DNA of 64,000 nt, taken from contig NZ_JAFLJM010000006.1 of the NCBI RefSeq assembly GCF_017745675.1, forward strand, positions 208,637 to 272,636, read 5' to 3'. This document shows positions 1 to 9,760 of this stretch, one piece after another (positions within the stretch are counted from its first letter, which is position 1; the number at the start of each line of letters is the position of its first letter). The notes beneath the pieces were generated by a model, which saw only the letters and a list, made by a program, of their open reading frames with translations, did no database searches and was not told where the DNA came from. The DNA comes from Alkalihalobacillus sp. BA299 (GTDB lineage: Bacteria > Bacillota > Bacilli > Bacillales > Bacillaceae_F). The position numbers and the translations under genes were made by a program.

Positions 1-299
1 TACTTGACGATGCTATGGTGATATACATTCCTAAAATAGGGGAAGAGGACATTCCAACAATTCAGTCTGCGGCTTTGAGTGGAAACTCATCAGCTAGTAA
101 TGACGGTAAAATAAAAATTAACAAAGCTACTGTGCAAGAATTGCAACAGCTTCCAGGTATAGGTCCAGCTAAAGCTGAAGCGATCATTTCCTATCGGGAA
201 GATAACGGTCCTTTCCAAACGGTTGAGGATTTACAAAAAGTATCAGGGATCGGTTCAAAGTCGATTGAAAAGTTAAAAGAACATATCGAAATAAAATGA
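1..299 (+). CDS. comEA: Competence DNA receptor ComEA, C-terminal part (5' end outside window)
   Basis: ComEA is the membrane-anchored receptor that binds double-stranded DNA during transformation and hands it to the ComEC channel. Only the C-terminal part is present; the frame is open from base 3, so the gene starts upstream of the window. Visible are the end of the extracellular linker region (MVIYIPKIGEED) and a C-terminal helix-hairpin-helix domain with two GIG hairpins (LPGIGPAKAEAI and VSGIGSKSIEKL), which bind DNA non-specifically. The stop is at 297-299. In B. subtilis comEB and comEC follow directly; here another gene lies between. No clear terminator follows the stop. The identification is firm; the membrane anchor cannot be seen. 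Confidence 0.93.
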   Translation, partial: LDDAMVIYIPKIGEEDIPTIQSAALSGNSSASNDGKIKINKATVQELQQLPGIGPAKAEAIISYREDNGPFQTVEDLQKVSGIGSKSIEKLKEHIEIK

Positions 300-317
300 C
301 GGAAAAATCAAAATTGA

Positions 318-1692
<1,375 letters not shown>

Positions 1693-1724
1693 ATAAACAA
1701 ACAATTATATTAACAACTAAAACG

Positions 1725-1760
1725 AAAACCGCATTGGATTTCAACTTCGAATGCGGTTTT
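1725..1760 (+). terminator. Intrinsic terminator after metY
   Basis: AAAACCGCATT (1725-1735) pairs perfectly with AATGCGGTTTT (1750-1760) across a 14-base loop. The A-run before and T-run after make it usable in both directions. It separates metY from comEB. Confidence 0.8.
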
Positions 1761-1900
1761 AATGATTTATAATGGAACGTGTGTCCTCTCATTAATTAGC
1801 ATTCGTTTTGGGCATGTGCACAAAAATTTATGCGGTCTTGCAAAACAGACCTTAATTTAACTTCATTGATTCGTCTCTTTTCTTTTATTTTGATGAATGA

Positions 1901-1930
1901 TTGACGCCTCTTTCCATTGTTCGATAAACT
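1901..1930 (+). promoter_or_regulatory. Candidate promoter for comEB-comEC
   Basis: TTGACG (1901-1906), an 18-base spacer and TAAACT (1925-1930) lie about 35 bases before the comEB start. Because metY and its terminator separate comEA from comEB, comEB-comEC probably needs such a promoter. No convincing pair of ComK AT-boxes was seen in 1761-1955. A weak GGTCT/AGACC hairpin is present at 1834-1851. Confidence 0.4.
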
Positions 1931-1964
1931 ATAAAAAAAGATAAGCTACCAGGAGTTGAAAAAG

Positions 1965-2531
1965 TTGAATCGAATTTCATGGGATCAATATTTTATGGCG
2001 CAAAGTCATCTTCTTGCGATGCGAAGTACATGTACTAGGTTAATGGTAGGAGCTACAATAGTAAGAGATAAGCGAATTATTGCGGGGGGCTATAATGGAT
2101 CGATCTCAGGAGGGGATCATTGCATAGACAAAGGGTGTTATGTCGTTGAAAATCATTGTATTCGAACGATACATGCTGAGATCAATGCACTATTGCAATG
2201 TGCAAAATTTGGGGTTCCTACCCAAGGTGCAGAAATTTATGTTACCCATTTTCCGTGCCTAAATTGTACAAAATCGATTATTCAAAGTGGCATTTCAGCT
2301 GTCTATTATTCAGCCGATTATAAAAATCATCCATATGCTCTAGAATTATTTGAACAGGCAGGAGTTAAAGTGAAGCAGGTTGAATTAGAAGCATTAATTC
2401 TAGATAAAAATTCAAATGAAAAGCTTCAATTTACAGCTGGATTGATAGATAAATTAGCAGCTAGTGGAGTATCGGAAGAAGAATTAAAAAAGCTTCGTGA
2501 TGAGGCGAGTAAATTATTTACTCCACTTTAA
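1965..2531 (+). CDS. comEB: ComEB, dCMP deaminase family protein
   Basis: A 188-residue zinc-dependent deoxycytidylate deaminase homologue from the competence locus. The Zn site is visible as HAE (70-72) and PCLNC (97-101); further cysteines occur in the DHCIDKGC segment typical of dCMP deaminases. An earlier in-frame TTG at 1956 directly abuts the AGGAG at 1951-1955, too close to be used. The TTG at 1965 has 9-base spacing and gives MNRISWDQYF, which aligns with the start of B. subtilis ComEB. It is followed by comEC after 19 bases, with its own ribosome site. The expected reaction is dCMP to dUMP; in B. subtilis ComEB is dispensable for transformation. Confidence 0.92.
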   Translation: MNRISWDQYFMAQSHLLAMRSTCTRLMVGATIVRDKRIIAGGYNGSISGGDHCIDKGCYVVENHCIRTIHAEINALLQCAKFGVPTQGAEIYVTHFPCLNCTKSIIQSGISAVYYSADYKNHPYALELFEQAGVKVKQVELEALILDKNSNEKLQFTAGLIDKLAASGVSEEELKKLRDEASKLFTPL

Positions 2532-2550
2532 TATAAAGGAGTAATTAGTC

Positions 2551-4899
2551 TTGACTGGACGTTGGTATATCATTGTGTTGGCAGCAATTATCAGTATTGT
2601 ATTGGCTACAAAAGGATTTCAACTATGGCTGCTATTTCTAATCGCTTATTTCATTTATTTTCTATTAAAGAATAGGAACAGGATAAGGATGTATAGTCTT
2701 TTTCTTGTCCTTTCCTTATTGCTTTATTTCATAAGTAGTTCAGTGATTGACCAAAATAACGAAACAAAGCTTTCCTCTAAGCAAACCTCATTTTTTGGAA
2801 CAATTAGTTCAATCCCGCATGTGAATGGTGATCGCCTCAGCTTTCAATATAAAACAGCTAACGGTGAGAAACTGCTAACAAACTACTATATAAAGTCAGA
2901 AAAGGAACAACAGCAACTAAAAAATCTTTCGGTGGGTATGCAATGTGTGCTGAAAGGGAGCTTACATACACCGTCTCCTCCGACAAACTATTTTGCCTTT
3001 GACTATAAACAGTATCTTTATTACCAAAAGATCCATTGGAACTTTAGCCCTGAGTCCATTCGGTTAGATCGATGTCGACCTTCTAGCTTTTCACTGCATT
3101 ATATGCTTCAAAAAAGTCGTCAACAAGGTATTCAATCCGTTATTGATGATTATCCTGATGAGGCAAAGGGAATCGTAGCCGCTTTAATTTTTGGAGATCG
3201 AGGATATATAGATGAAGGGGTGTTAGAAGCGTACGAACAGTTAGGTGTTATTCATCTTTTAGCCGTATCAGGTCTTCATGTCGGTCTCATCTTTTCTGCG
3301 CTATTCTTCATCTTCATTCGACTAGGTATTACGCGTGAGCGAACGATATCCATACTTTTACTTCTATTACCAGTGTACAGCGTCATTGCTGGTGGTGCAC
3401 CGTCTGTTCTTCGGGCGACATGGATGACTGTCGTTGTTCTCCTCTCTCTACGTTTAAAGAAAAGGGTACATTCTCTTGATGGAATTAGTTTCGTTTGTCT
3501 TCTGTACTTGTTTATATCCCCATACTCATTATTTCAATTAGGCTTTCAATTATCATTCTTAATCAGTTTTACTTTAATTATTTCTACGGAAATCGTTCGT
3601 AAGCAAAGTCACAATTTTTTTCAACTGTTGACGGTCACCTTCATTTCACAATGTGTCTCGCTACCAATCATTGTTTTTCACTTTTATGAAATCTCGTGGC
3701 TTAGCCTCCCTCTTAATTTAATCTACATCCCGTTTATTTCACTCGTTATTTTACCAGCTGTATTCTTTACCTATGTTATTCATATTTTAGTTCCATTTAT
3801 TGGTCATTACTTATTGAACGTTCTCGGTGATATTATTTTTTACTCTCATGAAGCCCTTAAATGGATAAATGGTTTTTCATTTAGTTCCATTTTAGTTGGT
3901 AAATTTGACGTTTGGCTTGCGTTTTCTCTGTTTATGATTATTTTGATTGGGCTTTATTTTTTAGAAAAAAAAGCGCCGTTGAAGTACTGGATGGTTCTTA
4001 TCGGAGGAGTATCAAGCTTACTTTTTATTCACTATATCAATCCATACCTTAATGCTGAAGGAGAAGTAACGGTATTAGATGTCGGACAAGGTGACAGTAT
4101 TTTCATCGAGCTTCCATACCGAAAAGCTGTTTATTTAATTGATAGTGGAGGCTTAGTCAGCTTTGGTAGGGATGAAGCATGGAGAAGACGTTCTAGCAAG
4201 TTTGAGGTTGGAAAAGACATTGTCGTTCCTTTTTTAAAAGCGAAAGGAATAAGGACGATTGACAAGCTTATTTTAACGCATGGCCATTTTGATCATATCG
4301 GAGGAGCTGAAGCCTTGCTTGATCAAGTAAATGTGAAAGAACTTCTCTATGCTAAAGGTCCTGTAGAGGATGAATTTGAGCGGCGTTTACTAAGTGAATT
4401 TCACCTACGAGGTACGACTATTCAATTTGTTAAAAAAGGAATGGCTTGGTCAAAAGCTGGCAGTAAATTTTATGTTTTGTCTCCACAAGGGAATGAAGAA
4501 AGTCTAAATAATCGTTCTGTTGTATTATTATCTAAATTGGGTGGGATAAACTGGCTGTTTACTGGCGATTTAGAAGAAAGTGGAGAGGAACGGCTGATCG
4601 AGGATTTTCCGCATCTCGATGTAGATGTTTTAAAAGCTGGCCATCATGGGAGTCGTACGTCATCTAGCCCTCGATTTATCGATCATATTCAACCGAAGGC
4701 AGTATTGATCTCTGTAGGGAGGAATAACCGCTTTCAGCATCCACATCAAGAGGTGATTACTGCTTTTGAGGAGCGTGATATCCCTATTTTCCGGACCGAT
4801 ACGAATGGAGCTATTCGGATCAAATTTACGAATGAAAGGGTGAGTAATATTGAAACAATGCTTGAGGTAAAGGATAAGAAAGGGTTACCGACGAGGTAA
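2551..4899 (+). CDS. comEC: ComEC/Rec2 DNA uptake channel
   Basis: A 782-residue polytopic membrane protein expected to form the channel that carries single-stranded DNA across the cytoplasmic membrane. N-terminal hydrophobic helices and an extracytoplasmic soluble region come first, then the Competence domain with many membrane segments (about residues 190-480, including HLLAVSGLHVGL). A C-terminal metallo-beta-lactamase-like domain begins near 505 (VTVLDVGQGD), with THGHFDHIGG near 575 and AGHHGS near 700. Length matches the family (about 770-780). The TTG start has AAAGGAG nine bases upstream. It is the last gene of the comE locus and its stop codon lies inside a terminator hairpin. The domain order is complete and the gene looks intact. 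Confidence 0.95.
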   Translation: MTGRWYIIVLAAIISIVLATKGFQLWLLFLIAYFIYFLLKNRNRIRMYSLFLVLSLLLYFISSSVIDQNNETKLSSKQTSFFGTISSIPHVNGDRLSFQYKTANGEKLLTNYYIKSEKEQQQLKNLSVGMQCVLKGSLHTPSPPTNYFAFDYKQYLYYQKIHWNFSPESIRLDRCRPSSFSLHYMLQKSRQQGIQSVIDDYPDEAKGIVAALIFGDRGYIDEGVLEAYEQLGVIHLLAVSGLHVGLIFSALFFIFIRLGITRERTISILLLLLPVYSVIAGGAPSVLRATWMTVVVLLSLRLKKRVHSLDGISFVCLLYLFISPYSLFQLGFQLSFLISFTLIISTEIVRKQSHNFFQLLTVTFISQCVSLPIIVFHFYEISWLSLPLNLIYIPFISLVILPAVFFTYVIHILVPFIGHYLLNVLGDIIFYSHEALKWINGFSFSSILVGKFDVWLAFSLFMIILIGLYFLEKKAPLKYWMVLIGGVSSLLFIHYINPYLNAEGEVTVLDVGQGDSIFIELPYRKAVYLIDSGGLVSFGRDEAWRRRSSKFEVGKDIVVPFLKAKGIRTIDKLILTHGHFDHIGGAEALLDQVNVKELLYAKGPVEDEFERRLLSEFHLRGTTIQFVKKGMAWSKAGSKFYVLSPQGNEESLNNRSVVLLSKLGGINWLFTGDLEESGEERLIEDFPHLDVDVLKAGHHGSRTSSSPRFIDHIQPKAVLISVGRNNRFQHPHQEVITAFEERDIPIFRTDTNGAIRIKFTNERVSNIETMLEVKDKKGLPTR

Positions 4900-4905
4900 C
4901 CCTTT
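4879..4905 (+). terminator. Terminator overlapping the comEC stop codon
   Basis: AAAGGGTTACC (4879-4889) and GGTAACCCTTT (4895-4905) form an 11-bp stem with a 5-base loop. The TAA stop of comEC (4897-4899) is within the right arm, so the last comEC codons form part of the hairpin. It may also serve yqzM, which converges from the other strand. Confidence 0.8.
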
Positions 4906-4925
4906 CTCTCATAAGTATAGGTGTC

Positions 4926-5063
4926 TTACATGTTGCCGAAAACGTCAACTAGTGAAGCGATAATAAATAAAGTGGCAAAGAAGCCGAAAGAAACGATAAA
5001 CCCAACGCCTGAATCAATCGCATCGTTGCGTTTACATTGTACTCTTTTTTCGAACTCACTCAT
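4926..5063 (-). CDS. yqzM: Small membrane protein YqzM
   Basis: A 45-residue reading frame on the minus strand, start at 5063 and stop at 4926. It reads MSEFEKRVQCKRNDAIDSGV followed by one hydrophobic segment (about residues 20-42) ending in VFGNM. A strong GGAGGGG lies 5 bases before the ATG. Position between comEC and holA and the sequence pattern match B. subtilis YqzM, a conserved membrane peptide of unknown function. It converges on comEC and shares its terminator region. No function can be assigned. Confidence 0.85.
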   Translation of the reverse strand: MSEFEKRVQCKRNDAIDSGVGFIVSFGFFATLFIIASLVDVFGNM

Positions 5064-5253
5064 TAGTAACCCCTCCTATTTCAATCTTTAGTATAAGGGA
5101 AGACAAGAAAAAAATCCATACAATCCATAGGTCTTCTCTCGATTGTCTATGCATTGTCAAATTTTAAATTTAGGTCTTCCACTGCTGTAAAGAGTTGTCA
5201 CCTATACTTTTTAATTGCATAGGATATCATAACTAGTGTAGAGGTCGTCGTTC

Positions 5254-5307
5254 ATGATTATCGTCATTCGAAGGTTTTCCTAGGGCCCTTTTGATGACGT
5301 TTATCAT
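5254..5307. other. Hairpin upstream of a mini-ORF
   Basis: ATGAT-tat-CGTCAT (5254-5267) pairs with ATGACG-ttt-ATCAT (5294-5307), a stem of 6 and 5 base pairs separated by a symmetric 3-base internal loop. It lies in the 476-base gap between yqzM and holA, just before the GGAGG at 5312-5316. It has no following T-run, so it does not look like a terminator. Confidence 0.5.
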
Positions 5308-5324
5308 AAATGGAGGTTGAACTC

Positions 5325-5357
5325 ATGTGTAAATTTGTTTCTCATCTTTTAAATTAA
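5325..5357 (+). CDS. Possible 10-codon leader-type mini-ORF
   Basis: ATG at 5325, preceded by TGGAGG with 8-base spacing, opens a frame MCKFVSHLLN that stops at 5355-5357. It lies between two hairpins (5254-5307 and 5340-5400), and the stop codon falls in the second stem. This resembles a translated leader peptide, but holA is about 180 bases downstream and no clear promoter was found. A 10-codon frame may be chance; the ribosome site and flanking structures are the only support. Confidence 0.25.
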   Translation: MCKFVSHLLN

Positions 5358-5400
5358 TGTGACACCTGCTGTTTCATTAATTTTTTTTAAAGCGATGAGA
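5340..5400. other. Imperfect hairpin between yqzM and holA
   Basis: TCTCATC (5340-5346) pairs with GATGAGA (5394-5400), and AATTAATG (5352-5359) pairs with CATTAATT (5375-5382), with a short asymmetric A/T interior. The remainder of the 5064-5539 gap is AT-rich with no recognised gene. Confidence 0.5.
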
Positions 5401-5539
5401 TGCCAAATGACCGTTGAGTTCGCCTCTTTTTCATTGGTTTAACTTCCTTTATAGGTATGGACATTACTTTATATATTACCCATAATAATATTACCAATCT
5501 CTTTTAGGAATATCCAACCAATGAGGAAGGGACAAAGAA

Positions 5540-6559
5540 ATGTCATACATAGAAACAAAACGAAACATTTTAAAAGGAAAGGTCGCCCAACTTTATCTGT
5601 TTATCGGTGAGGAGCGATTTTTGGTCGAAGATTTAATTCAGTCGATTATGGCACAAACATTAACAGATGAAGAGCTTGATTTTAATTTATCGACGTATGA
5701 ACTAAGAGAGACCCCGATTGATGTAGCCATAGAAGATGCTGATACACTACCCTTTTTAGGATCGAAACGTGTAGTAATTGCTAAGGATGCTTATTTTTTA
5801 ACTGCACAAAAAGATGAAAATAAAATAGACCATAATTTGAAGTTACTGGAAACCTATATTCAAAACCCCGTTCAAGCAACCGTGTTTATTGTAACGGCGC
5901 CATTTGAAAAGTTAGATGAACGCAAAAAAATAGTAAAATCATTGCGGAAACAAGCTGAAGTCGTTGATACGAAAGATTTTGATGAAAAGATGCAGAACGA
6001 ATGGTTAAAGGAACAAGCGGAGAGTCATTCGATTGAGTTAACGAAAGCTGCCAAAGAAAAGCTCGTGCAATTATTAGGTGGAAATTTATTAATGCTCGTC
6101 AATGAAATCGAGAAGCTTTCTTTATATGTGGGTGAGCATGGTACGGTTGATGAAACGATCGTTGATCAACTTGTCGCTAAAACAGTCGAACAAGACGTGT
6201 TTATGCTAATTGATCATATTATCCATAAGCGAATTGAAAAAGCGTTAGAAATTTATTTTGATTTGATGCGGCAAAAAGAAGATCCGATTAAGCTTGTAGC
6301 TTTATTGGCTCGTCAAGTGCGAATCATTTATCAAGTCAAAGAGCTAATGAAAAGAGGTTATTCGCAGCAACAAATTGCAGGACAAATTAAAATTCATCCG
6401 TACGTTGCAAAATTGGCCGGACAACAAGGAAAGGCGTTTCAAGAGGCAACGTTATTCCGTTTATTAGAGAGACTCGCGGAGACGGATTTCAAAATTAAGA
6501 GTGGACAAGTCGATAAACATTTAGCAATTGAACTTTTATTAATGGAATTTCACCGCTAA
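5540..6559 (+). CDS. holA: DNA polymerase III delta subunit
   Basis: A 339-residue clamp-loader subunit that opens the sliding clamp at primer-template junctions. The N-terminal part has the family pattern LYLFIGEERFLVEDLIQSI, and PFLGSKRVVIAKDA near residue 75. The collar-forming C-terminal helices follow (KLVALLARQVRIIYQVKELM near 253). Length is normal for the Gram-positive delta subunit (about 345). The ATG has AGGAAGG upstream. It is monocistronic and converges on rpsT with a shared bidirectional terminator, as in B. subtilis. Confidence 0.94.
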   Translation: MSYIETKRNILKGKVAQLYLFIGEERFLVEDLIQSIMAQTLTDEELDFNLSTYELRETPIDVAIEDADTLPFLGSKRVVIAKDAYFLTAQKDENKIDHNLKLLETYIQNPVQATVFIVTAPFEKLDERKKIVKSLRKQAEVVDTKDFDEKMQNEWLKEQAESHSIELTKAAKEKLVQLLGGNLLMLVNEIEKLSLYVGEHGTVDETIVDQLVAKTVEQDVFMLIDHIIHKRIEKALEIYFDLMRQKEDPIKLVALLARQVRIIYQVKELMKRGYSQQQIAGQIKIHPYVAKLAGQQGKAFQEATLFRLLERLAETDFKIKSGQVDKHLAIELLLMEFHR

Positions 6560-6594
6560 TAAATAAATTTACGACATCAAAGATAAATAAAAAT

Positions 6595-6632
6595 AAAAAA
6601 CGGAGAAACTACGTAGAGTTCCTCCGTTTTTT
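6595..6632. terminator. Bidirectional terminator between holA and rpsT
   Basis: AAAAAACGGAG (6595-6605) pairs with CTCCGTTTTTT (6622-6632), and the stem continues inward after a mismatch with AACT/AGTT. A-run and T-run flank both sides, suiting the convergent genes holA (+) and rpsT (-). Confidence 0.85.
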
Positions 6633-6678
6633 ACCTTAAAAAAGTTAACTTTTTTAAATCTTTTAGCCGATCATTCGA

Positions 6679-6945
6679 TTATGCAGAAACTTCGTTTAAT
6701 TGCTTTTGTAAACGAGACTTTTGACGAGATGCTGCATTTTTATGAATAAGACCTTTGCTTGCTGCTTTGTCAAGCTTTTTAGCAGCTGTAACAAACGCTT
6801 CTTTCGCTGCTTCTGCTTCGTTAGCTGCAACTTTAGCTTCAAAGTTCTTGATAGCTGTACGAAGAGCAGACTTTTGAGAAGCGTTTTGCACACGGCGCTT
6901 GTCGTTAGTTTTTACACGTTTAATCGCAGATTTAATGTTAGGCAT
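6679..6945 (-). CDS. rpsT: 30S ribosomal protein S20
   Basis: An 88-residue basic protein, [20 protein letters not shown] at the start, typical S20, which binds 16S rRNA in the body of the 30S subunit. The longer open frame to 7029 is not used: a GGGAGGTGA ribosome site (6952-6960) sits just before the ATG at 6943-6945, and bacterial S20 begins MPNIKSA. It is divergent from gpr and has a good promoter at 7001-7029 on the same strand. Lysine- and alanine-rich helices fill the rest ([19 protein letters not shown]). Confidence 0.97.
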   Translation of the reverse strand: MPNIKSAIKRVKTNDKRRVQNASQKSALRTAIKNFEAKVAANEAEAAKEAFVTAAKKLDKAASKGLIHKNAASRQKSRLQKQLNEVSA

Positions 6946-7000
6946 TCCTTTCACCTCCCTGATGCAACCTTCACAACAGTGAATAAGTACAACAAACAGC

Positions 7001-7029
7001 ATTCTATCAAAAACCATGAATAATTGCAA
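7001..7029 (-). promoter_or_regulatory. Sigma-A promoter of rpsT
   Basis: Read on the minus strand: TTGCAA (7024-7029), a 17-base spacer, then TAGAAT (7001-7006). It lies about 55 bases before the rpsT start codon. Confidence 0.7.
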
Positions 7030-7088
7030 TAGAAGAATGAAAAGCTTCTTGTCGGGTAACCTATTTTAAAAAGGTTCACTAAAAAATG

Positions 7089-7210
7089 TGAGTTCAAAAA
7101 GGAGGCAAAAAGAGCCGAGAAGATCGAGGCGGCGAAGCTTCGAGCAGCACAGAAGTGAGCCAACGAAGAGATTCGACAGCTATTTTTCCCGGACTTTTTG
7201 AACAACCTCT
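7089..7210. repeat. MITE-like repeat, copy 1 (between rpsT and gpr)
   Basis: About 122 bp with terminal inverted repeats: TGAGTTCAAAAAGGAGG on the left and, read inverted on the right, AGAGGTTGTTCAAAAAGTCC. The interior carries AAGAGCCGAGAAGATCGAGG and ACGAAGAGATTCGACAGCTA. The same sequence recurs at 53319-53468 (same orientation), at 19714-19863 (inverted), and decayed at 17361-17430. No reading frame is present, so it resembles a non-autonomous MITE. It ends at the base before the gpr ribosome-binding site (7211-7219). Confidence 0.8.
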
Positions 7211-7227
7211 AAAAGGAGGTCCTCTCT

Positions 7228-8352
7228 GTGACGGACAAAAACTTAGACCTAAGCATGTATAATGTACGAACAGATTTAGCAGTAGAAGCCCATGAAATTT
7301 TACAAGAAGAAGAACAAAAAAAAGCACCGACTAAAGAAAGAAGAACGATTGAAGGTGTTATAGTTAAAGAACGTGAGGAAGATGGTATCAAAATAACTAG
7401 AGTTGAAATCACTGATCAAGGAGCTGAGCGGATAGGTAAAAAAGCAGGTCGTTATTTGACGTTTGAAACGCATGGCATTCGACAAAAAGATACGGCCCTT
7501 CAAGAAAAAGTAGAATCTGTTTTTGCTCGGGAGTTTAATCTATTTTTGAAAGAACTCAATATTACAAATGAAGCGAGCTGCCTCGTTGTTGGTTTAGGGA
7601 ACTGGAATGTTACACCAGATGCCTTAGGTCCAATTGCAGTCGAAAACCTTCTCATTACTAAGCATTTATTTGCCTTAGCACCTGAACAAGTAGATGATGG
7701 CTTTCGTCCAGTCAGTGCAATAGCACCAGGGGTAATGGGACTTACAGGAATCGAAACGAGTGATATTATCCACGGGGTGATAGAAAAAACAAAGCCTGAT
7801 TTTGTCATTGCTATTGATGCACTGGCTTCTCGGTCGATCGAACGGGTTAATACGACGATCCAAGTATCGGATACGGGAATTCATCCTGGGAGTGGTGTCG
7901 GCAATAAACGGAAAGAATTAAGTCAGGAAACGTTAGGCATTCCTGTTATTGCAGTAGGTATTCCGACGGTAGTTGACGCGGTATCAATTACAAGTGACAC
8001 TATCGATTTTGTATTGAAACACTTTGGCAGAGAAATGAAGGAAGGCGGGAAGCCGGCGAGAGCTCTAACACCAGCTGGGATGACGTTTGGTGAGCAACGG
8101 AAGCTTACGGATGATGACTTACCAGGCGAATCTAAACGCCAAACCATCTTAGGGATGATCGGAAACCTAGAAGAAGAGGAGAAGCGACAATTAATACGTG
8201 AAGTATTAGCTCCACTCGGACATAATTTAATGGTCACACCCAAGGAGATTGATGTATTTATCGATGATATGGCAAATGTTATTGCAATGGGGTTAAATGC
8301 AGCGCTCCACGGTGAAGTTGATCAGGAAAATGTAGGTGGATATACACATTAG
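7228..8352 (+). CDS. gpr: Spore germination protease GPR
   Basis: A 374-residue A25-family peptidase that degrades small acid-soluble spore proteins at germination. It is made as a zymogen; the N-terminal propeptide is visible before RTDLAVEA (residues 14-21), near which processing occurs in Bacillus. Conserved segments include [28 protein letters not shown] and [17 protein letters not shown]. The GTG start has a strong AAAAGGAGG at 7211-7219. It is followed by spoIIP, as in B. subtilis. A forespore sigma-G promoter would be expected, but the upstream space is filled by a MITE-like repeat and I could not find a convincing one. Confidence 0.95.
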   Translation: MTDKNLDLSMYNVRTDLAVEAHEILQEEEQKKAPTKERRTIEGVIVKEREEDGIKITRVEITDQGAERIGKKAGRYLTFETHGIRQKDTALQEKVESVFAREFNLFLKELNITNEASCLVVGLGNWNVTPDALGPIAVENLLITKHLFALAPEQVDDGFRPVSAIAPGVMGLTGIETSDIIHGVIEKTKPDFVIAIDALASRSIERVNTTIQVSDTGIHPGSGVGNKRKELSQETLGIPVIAVGIPTVVDAVSITSDTIDFVLKHFGREMKEGGKPARALTPAGMTFGEQRKLTDDDLPGESKRQTILGMIGNLEEEEKRQLIREVLAPLGHNLMVTPKEIDVFIDDMANVIAMGLNAALHGEVDQENVGGYTH

Positions 8353-8390
8353 ATGATAAACAATTTTACACAACATAATAATTTCAATTT

Positions 8391-8425
8391 GCAGTTGCTA
8401 TTTACTAAGTAGCAACTGTTTTTTT
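8391..8425 (+). terminator. Terminator after gpr
   Basis: CAGTTGCTA (8392-8400) and TAGCAACTG (8410-8418) form a 9-bp stem followed by a run of seven T. It separates gpr from spoIIP. Confidence 0.85.
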
Positions 8426-8532
8426 GTACAGATGAGGAGTGCTGATAAAGATGAGCGCTCTTTGTTTTTTTGGTTCTATTCAAGAAGGCTTGTACATAGT
8501 TTGTGTTAAGAGCAACTTGAAAGGGTGGGATT

Positions 8533-9708
8533 ATGAGGAGAAACCGATTCCATGGTTTAACCATCTCAATAAATCGGACAAGTCTAAGGAAGATCGCGGT
8601 TTCTATTATCGTTGGAATGATGGCAGTGTTTATTTTTACTGGAATGCTTACATCTATGGATCCAGGTTATGGGATGGCCTCTTCGACGGTTCACAGTTGG
8701 ACAACGCAAATGAAAGGTGAAAACCTCGTTTATTTAATGGGGATGGAAAATAAATACTTTCAACAAGCATTACCAGAGAACAGTAAACCACCGAATATAT
8801 CGAGCATCGCATTTGAGCTTACAACGAGCATAAATCCAGATGATCCTAGAAGTTTACTTGGACGAGAGTTACCTGGATTTGCTTTGTTTGATGGGAATAT
8901 CGTCGTTGCCGGTGAAGGATCGGACTACACCAATATGCCAATTGAATCGGCACCACCAATGGAAGTACTGATGGCAGAACGCGAGGCAGCAACAACCTCG
9001 TTTGAGAAGTTGGACAAGCCAAAAGATCAACAAACACAGCCAAAAATGACTACAGGAGATAAAAAAGTAGTTCATATTATTCATACCCATACACGTGAAG
9101 CGTTTTTACCTGAATTAAAAGGAGTTAAGAGTATAGATGACGCATGGCATTCAGAAGTGAATATTTCACTTGTAGGAGAACGGTTAGGGCAGTCACTTCA
9201 AAGTCAAGGAATTGGTACAGATGTTGATAAAACGGATATCCAAAGCGTACTAAATGAACGTGAATGGAAATATCACCAATCCTATGATGCTTCTCGTGAA
9301 ATTGTTAAGGAAGCGATGGCTGGAAACGACCAACTTGAATTTTTCTTTGACCTTCATCGCGATTCCCTTCTAAAGGATAAGACGACAGTAACGATCAACG
9401 GTGAGCATTATGCACGGATCTACTTTGTGATCGGAAGAGATAATCGCAATAAAGATCATAATTTAAAATTAGCCAAAGATTTACACCATCGGTTAGAGAA
9501 AAAATACCCTGGTTTAAGTCGAGGGGTTGTTGAAATGGGAGGAATTGGAAGGGATGGAGTTTACAATCAAGATTTATCAAATAACTCAATTTTAATCGAG
9601 TTTGGTGGAGTCGAAAATTCTGTGGAAGAAGCGTTCCGCTCTGCCGATGCGTTTGCTGAAGTATTTGGCGAATTTTACTGGGAACAAGCTAAAGTTTCTA
9701 CAGACTAA
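8533..9708 (+). CDS. spoIIP: Stage II sporulation protein P, peptidoglycan amidase/endopeptidase
   Basis: A 391-residue sporulation cell-wall hydrolase that works with SpoIID and SpoIIM in septal thinning and engulfment. An N-terminal membrane anchor spans about residues 18-42 (SIIVGMMAVFIFTGML). The catalytic domain shows HIIHTHTREAF (181-191), FFDLHRDS and ILIEFGGVEN, which carry the predicted zinc-binding His and Glu residues. AAGGGTGG sits 4 bases before the ATG. Expected control is by sigma-E; only a weak candidate around 8480-8505 was seen. It is followed by yqxA after 52 bases. An overlapping frame at 8439-8720 is out of frame and not a gene. Confidence 0.94.
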   Translation: MRRNRFHGLTISINRTSLRKIAVSIIVGMMAVFIFTGMLTSMDPGYGMASSTVHSWTTQMKGENLVYLMGMENKYFQQALPENSKPPNISSIAFELTTSINPDDPRSLLGRELPGFALFDGNIVVAGEGSDYTNMPIESAPPMEVLMAEREAATTSFEKLDKPKDQQTQPKMTTGDKKVVHIIHTHTREAFLPELKGVKSIDDAWHSEVNISLVGERLGQSLQSQGIGTDVDKTDIQSVLNEREWKYHQSYDASREIVKEAMAGNDQLEFFFDLHRDSLLKDKTTVTINGEHYARIYFVIGRDNRNKDHNLKLAKDLHHRLEKKYPGLSRGVVEMGGIGRDGVYNQDLSNNSILIEFGGVENSVEEAFRSADAFAEVFGEFYWEQAKVSTD

Positions 9709-9760
9709 CTACTACAGCAGATACCTGACCCAAGAACGATTATACTGAGGAGGATGAAGG

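Noticed and set aside
1834..1851. ComK box or riboswitch upstream of comEB
   Set aside because: Only a 5-bp hairpin and no paired AAAA-N5-TTTT boxes are present.
6721..7023. 100-codon frame on the + strand opposite rpsT
   Set aside because: It is the antisense shadow of a ribosomal protein gene, Cys/Phe-rich, with no ribosome site.
8439..8720. 93-codon frame overlapping the start of spoIIP
   Set aside because: Its 3' half is the +1 frame of the SpoIIP membrane anchor region, and it has no family features; spoIIP has the better ribosome site.
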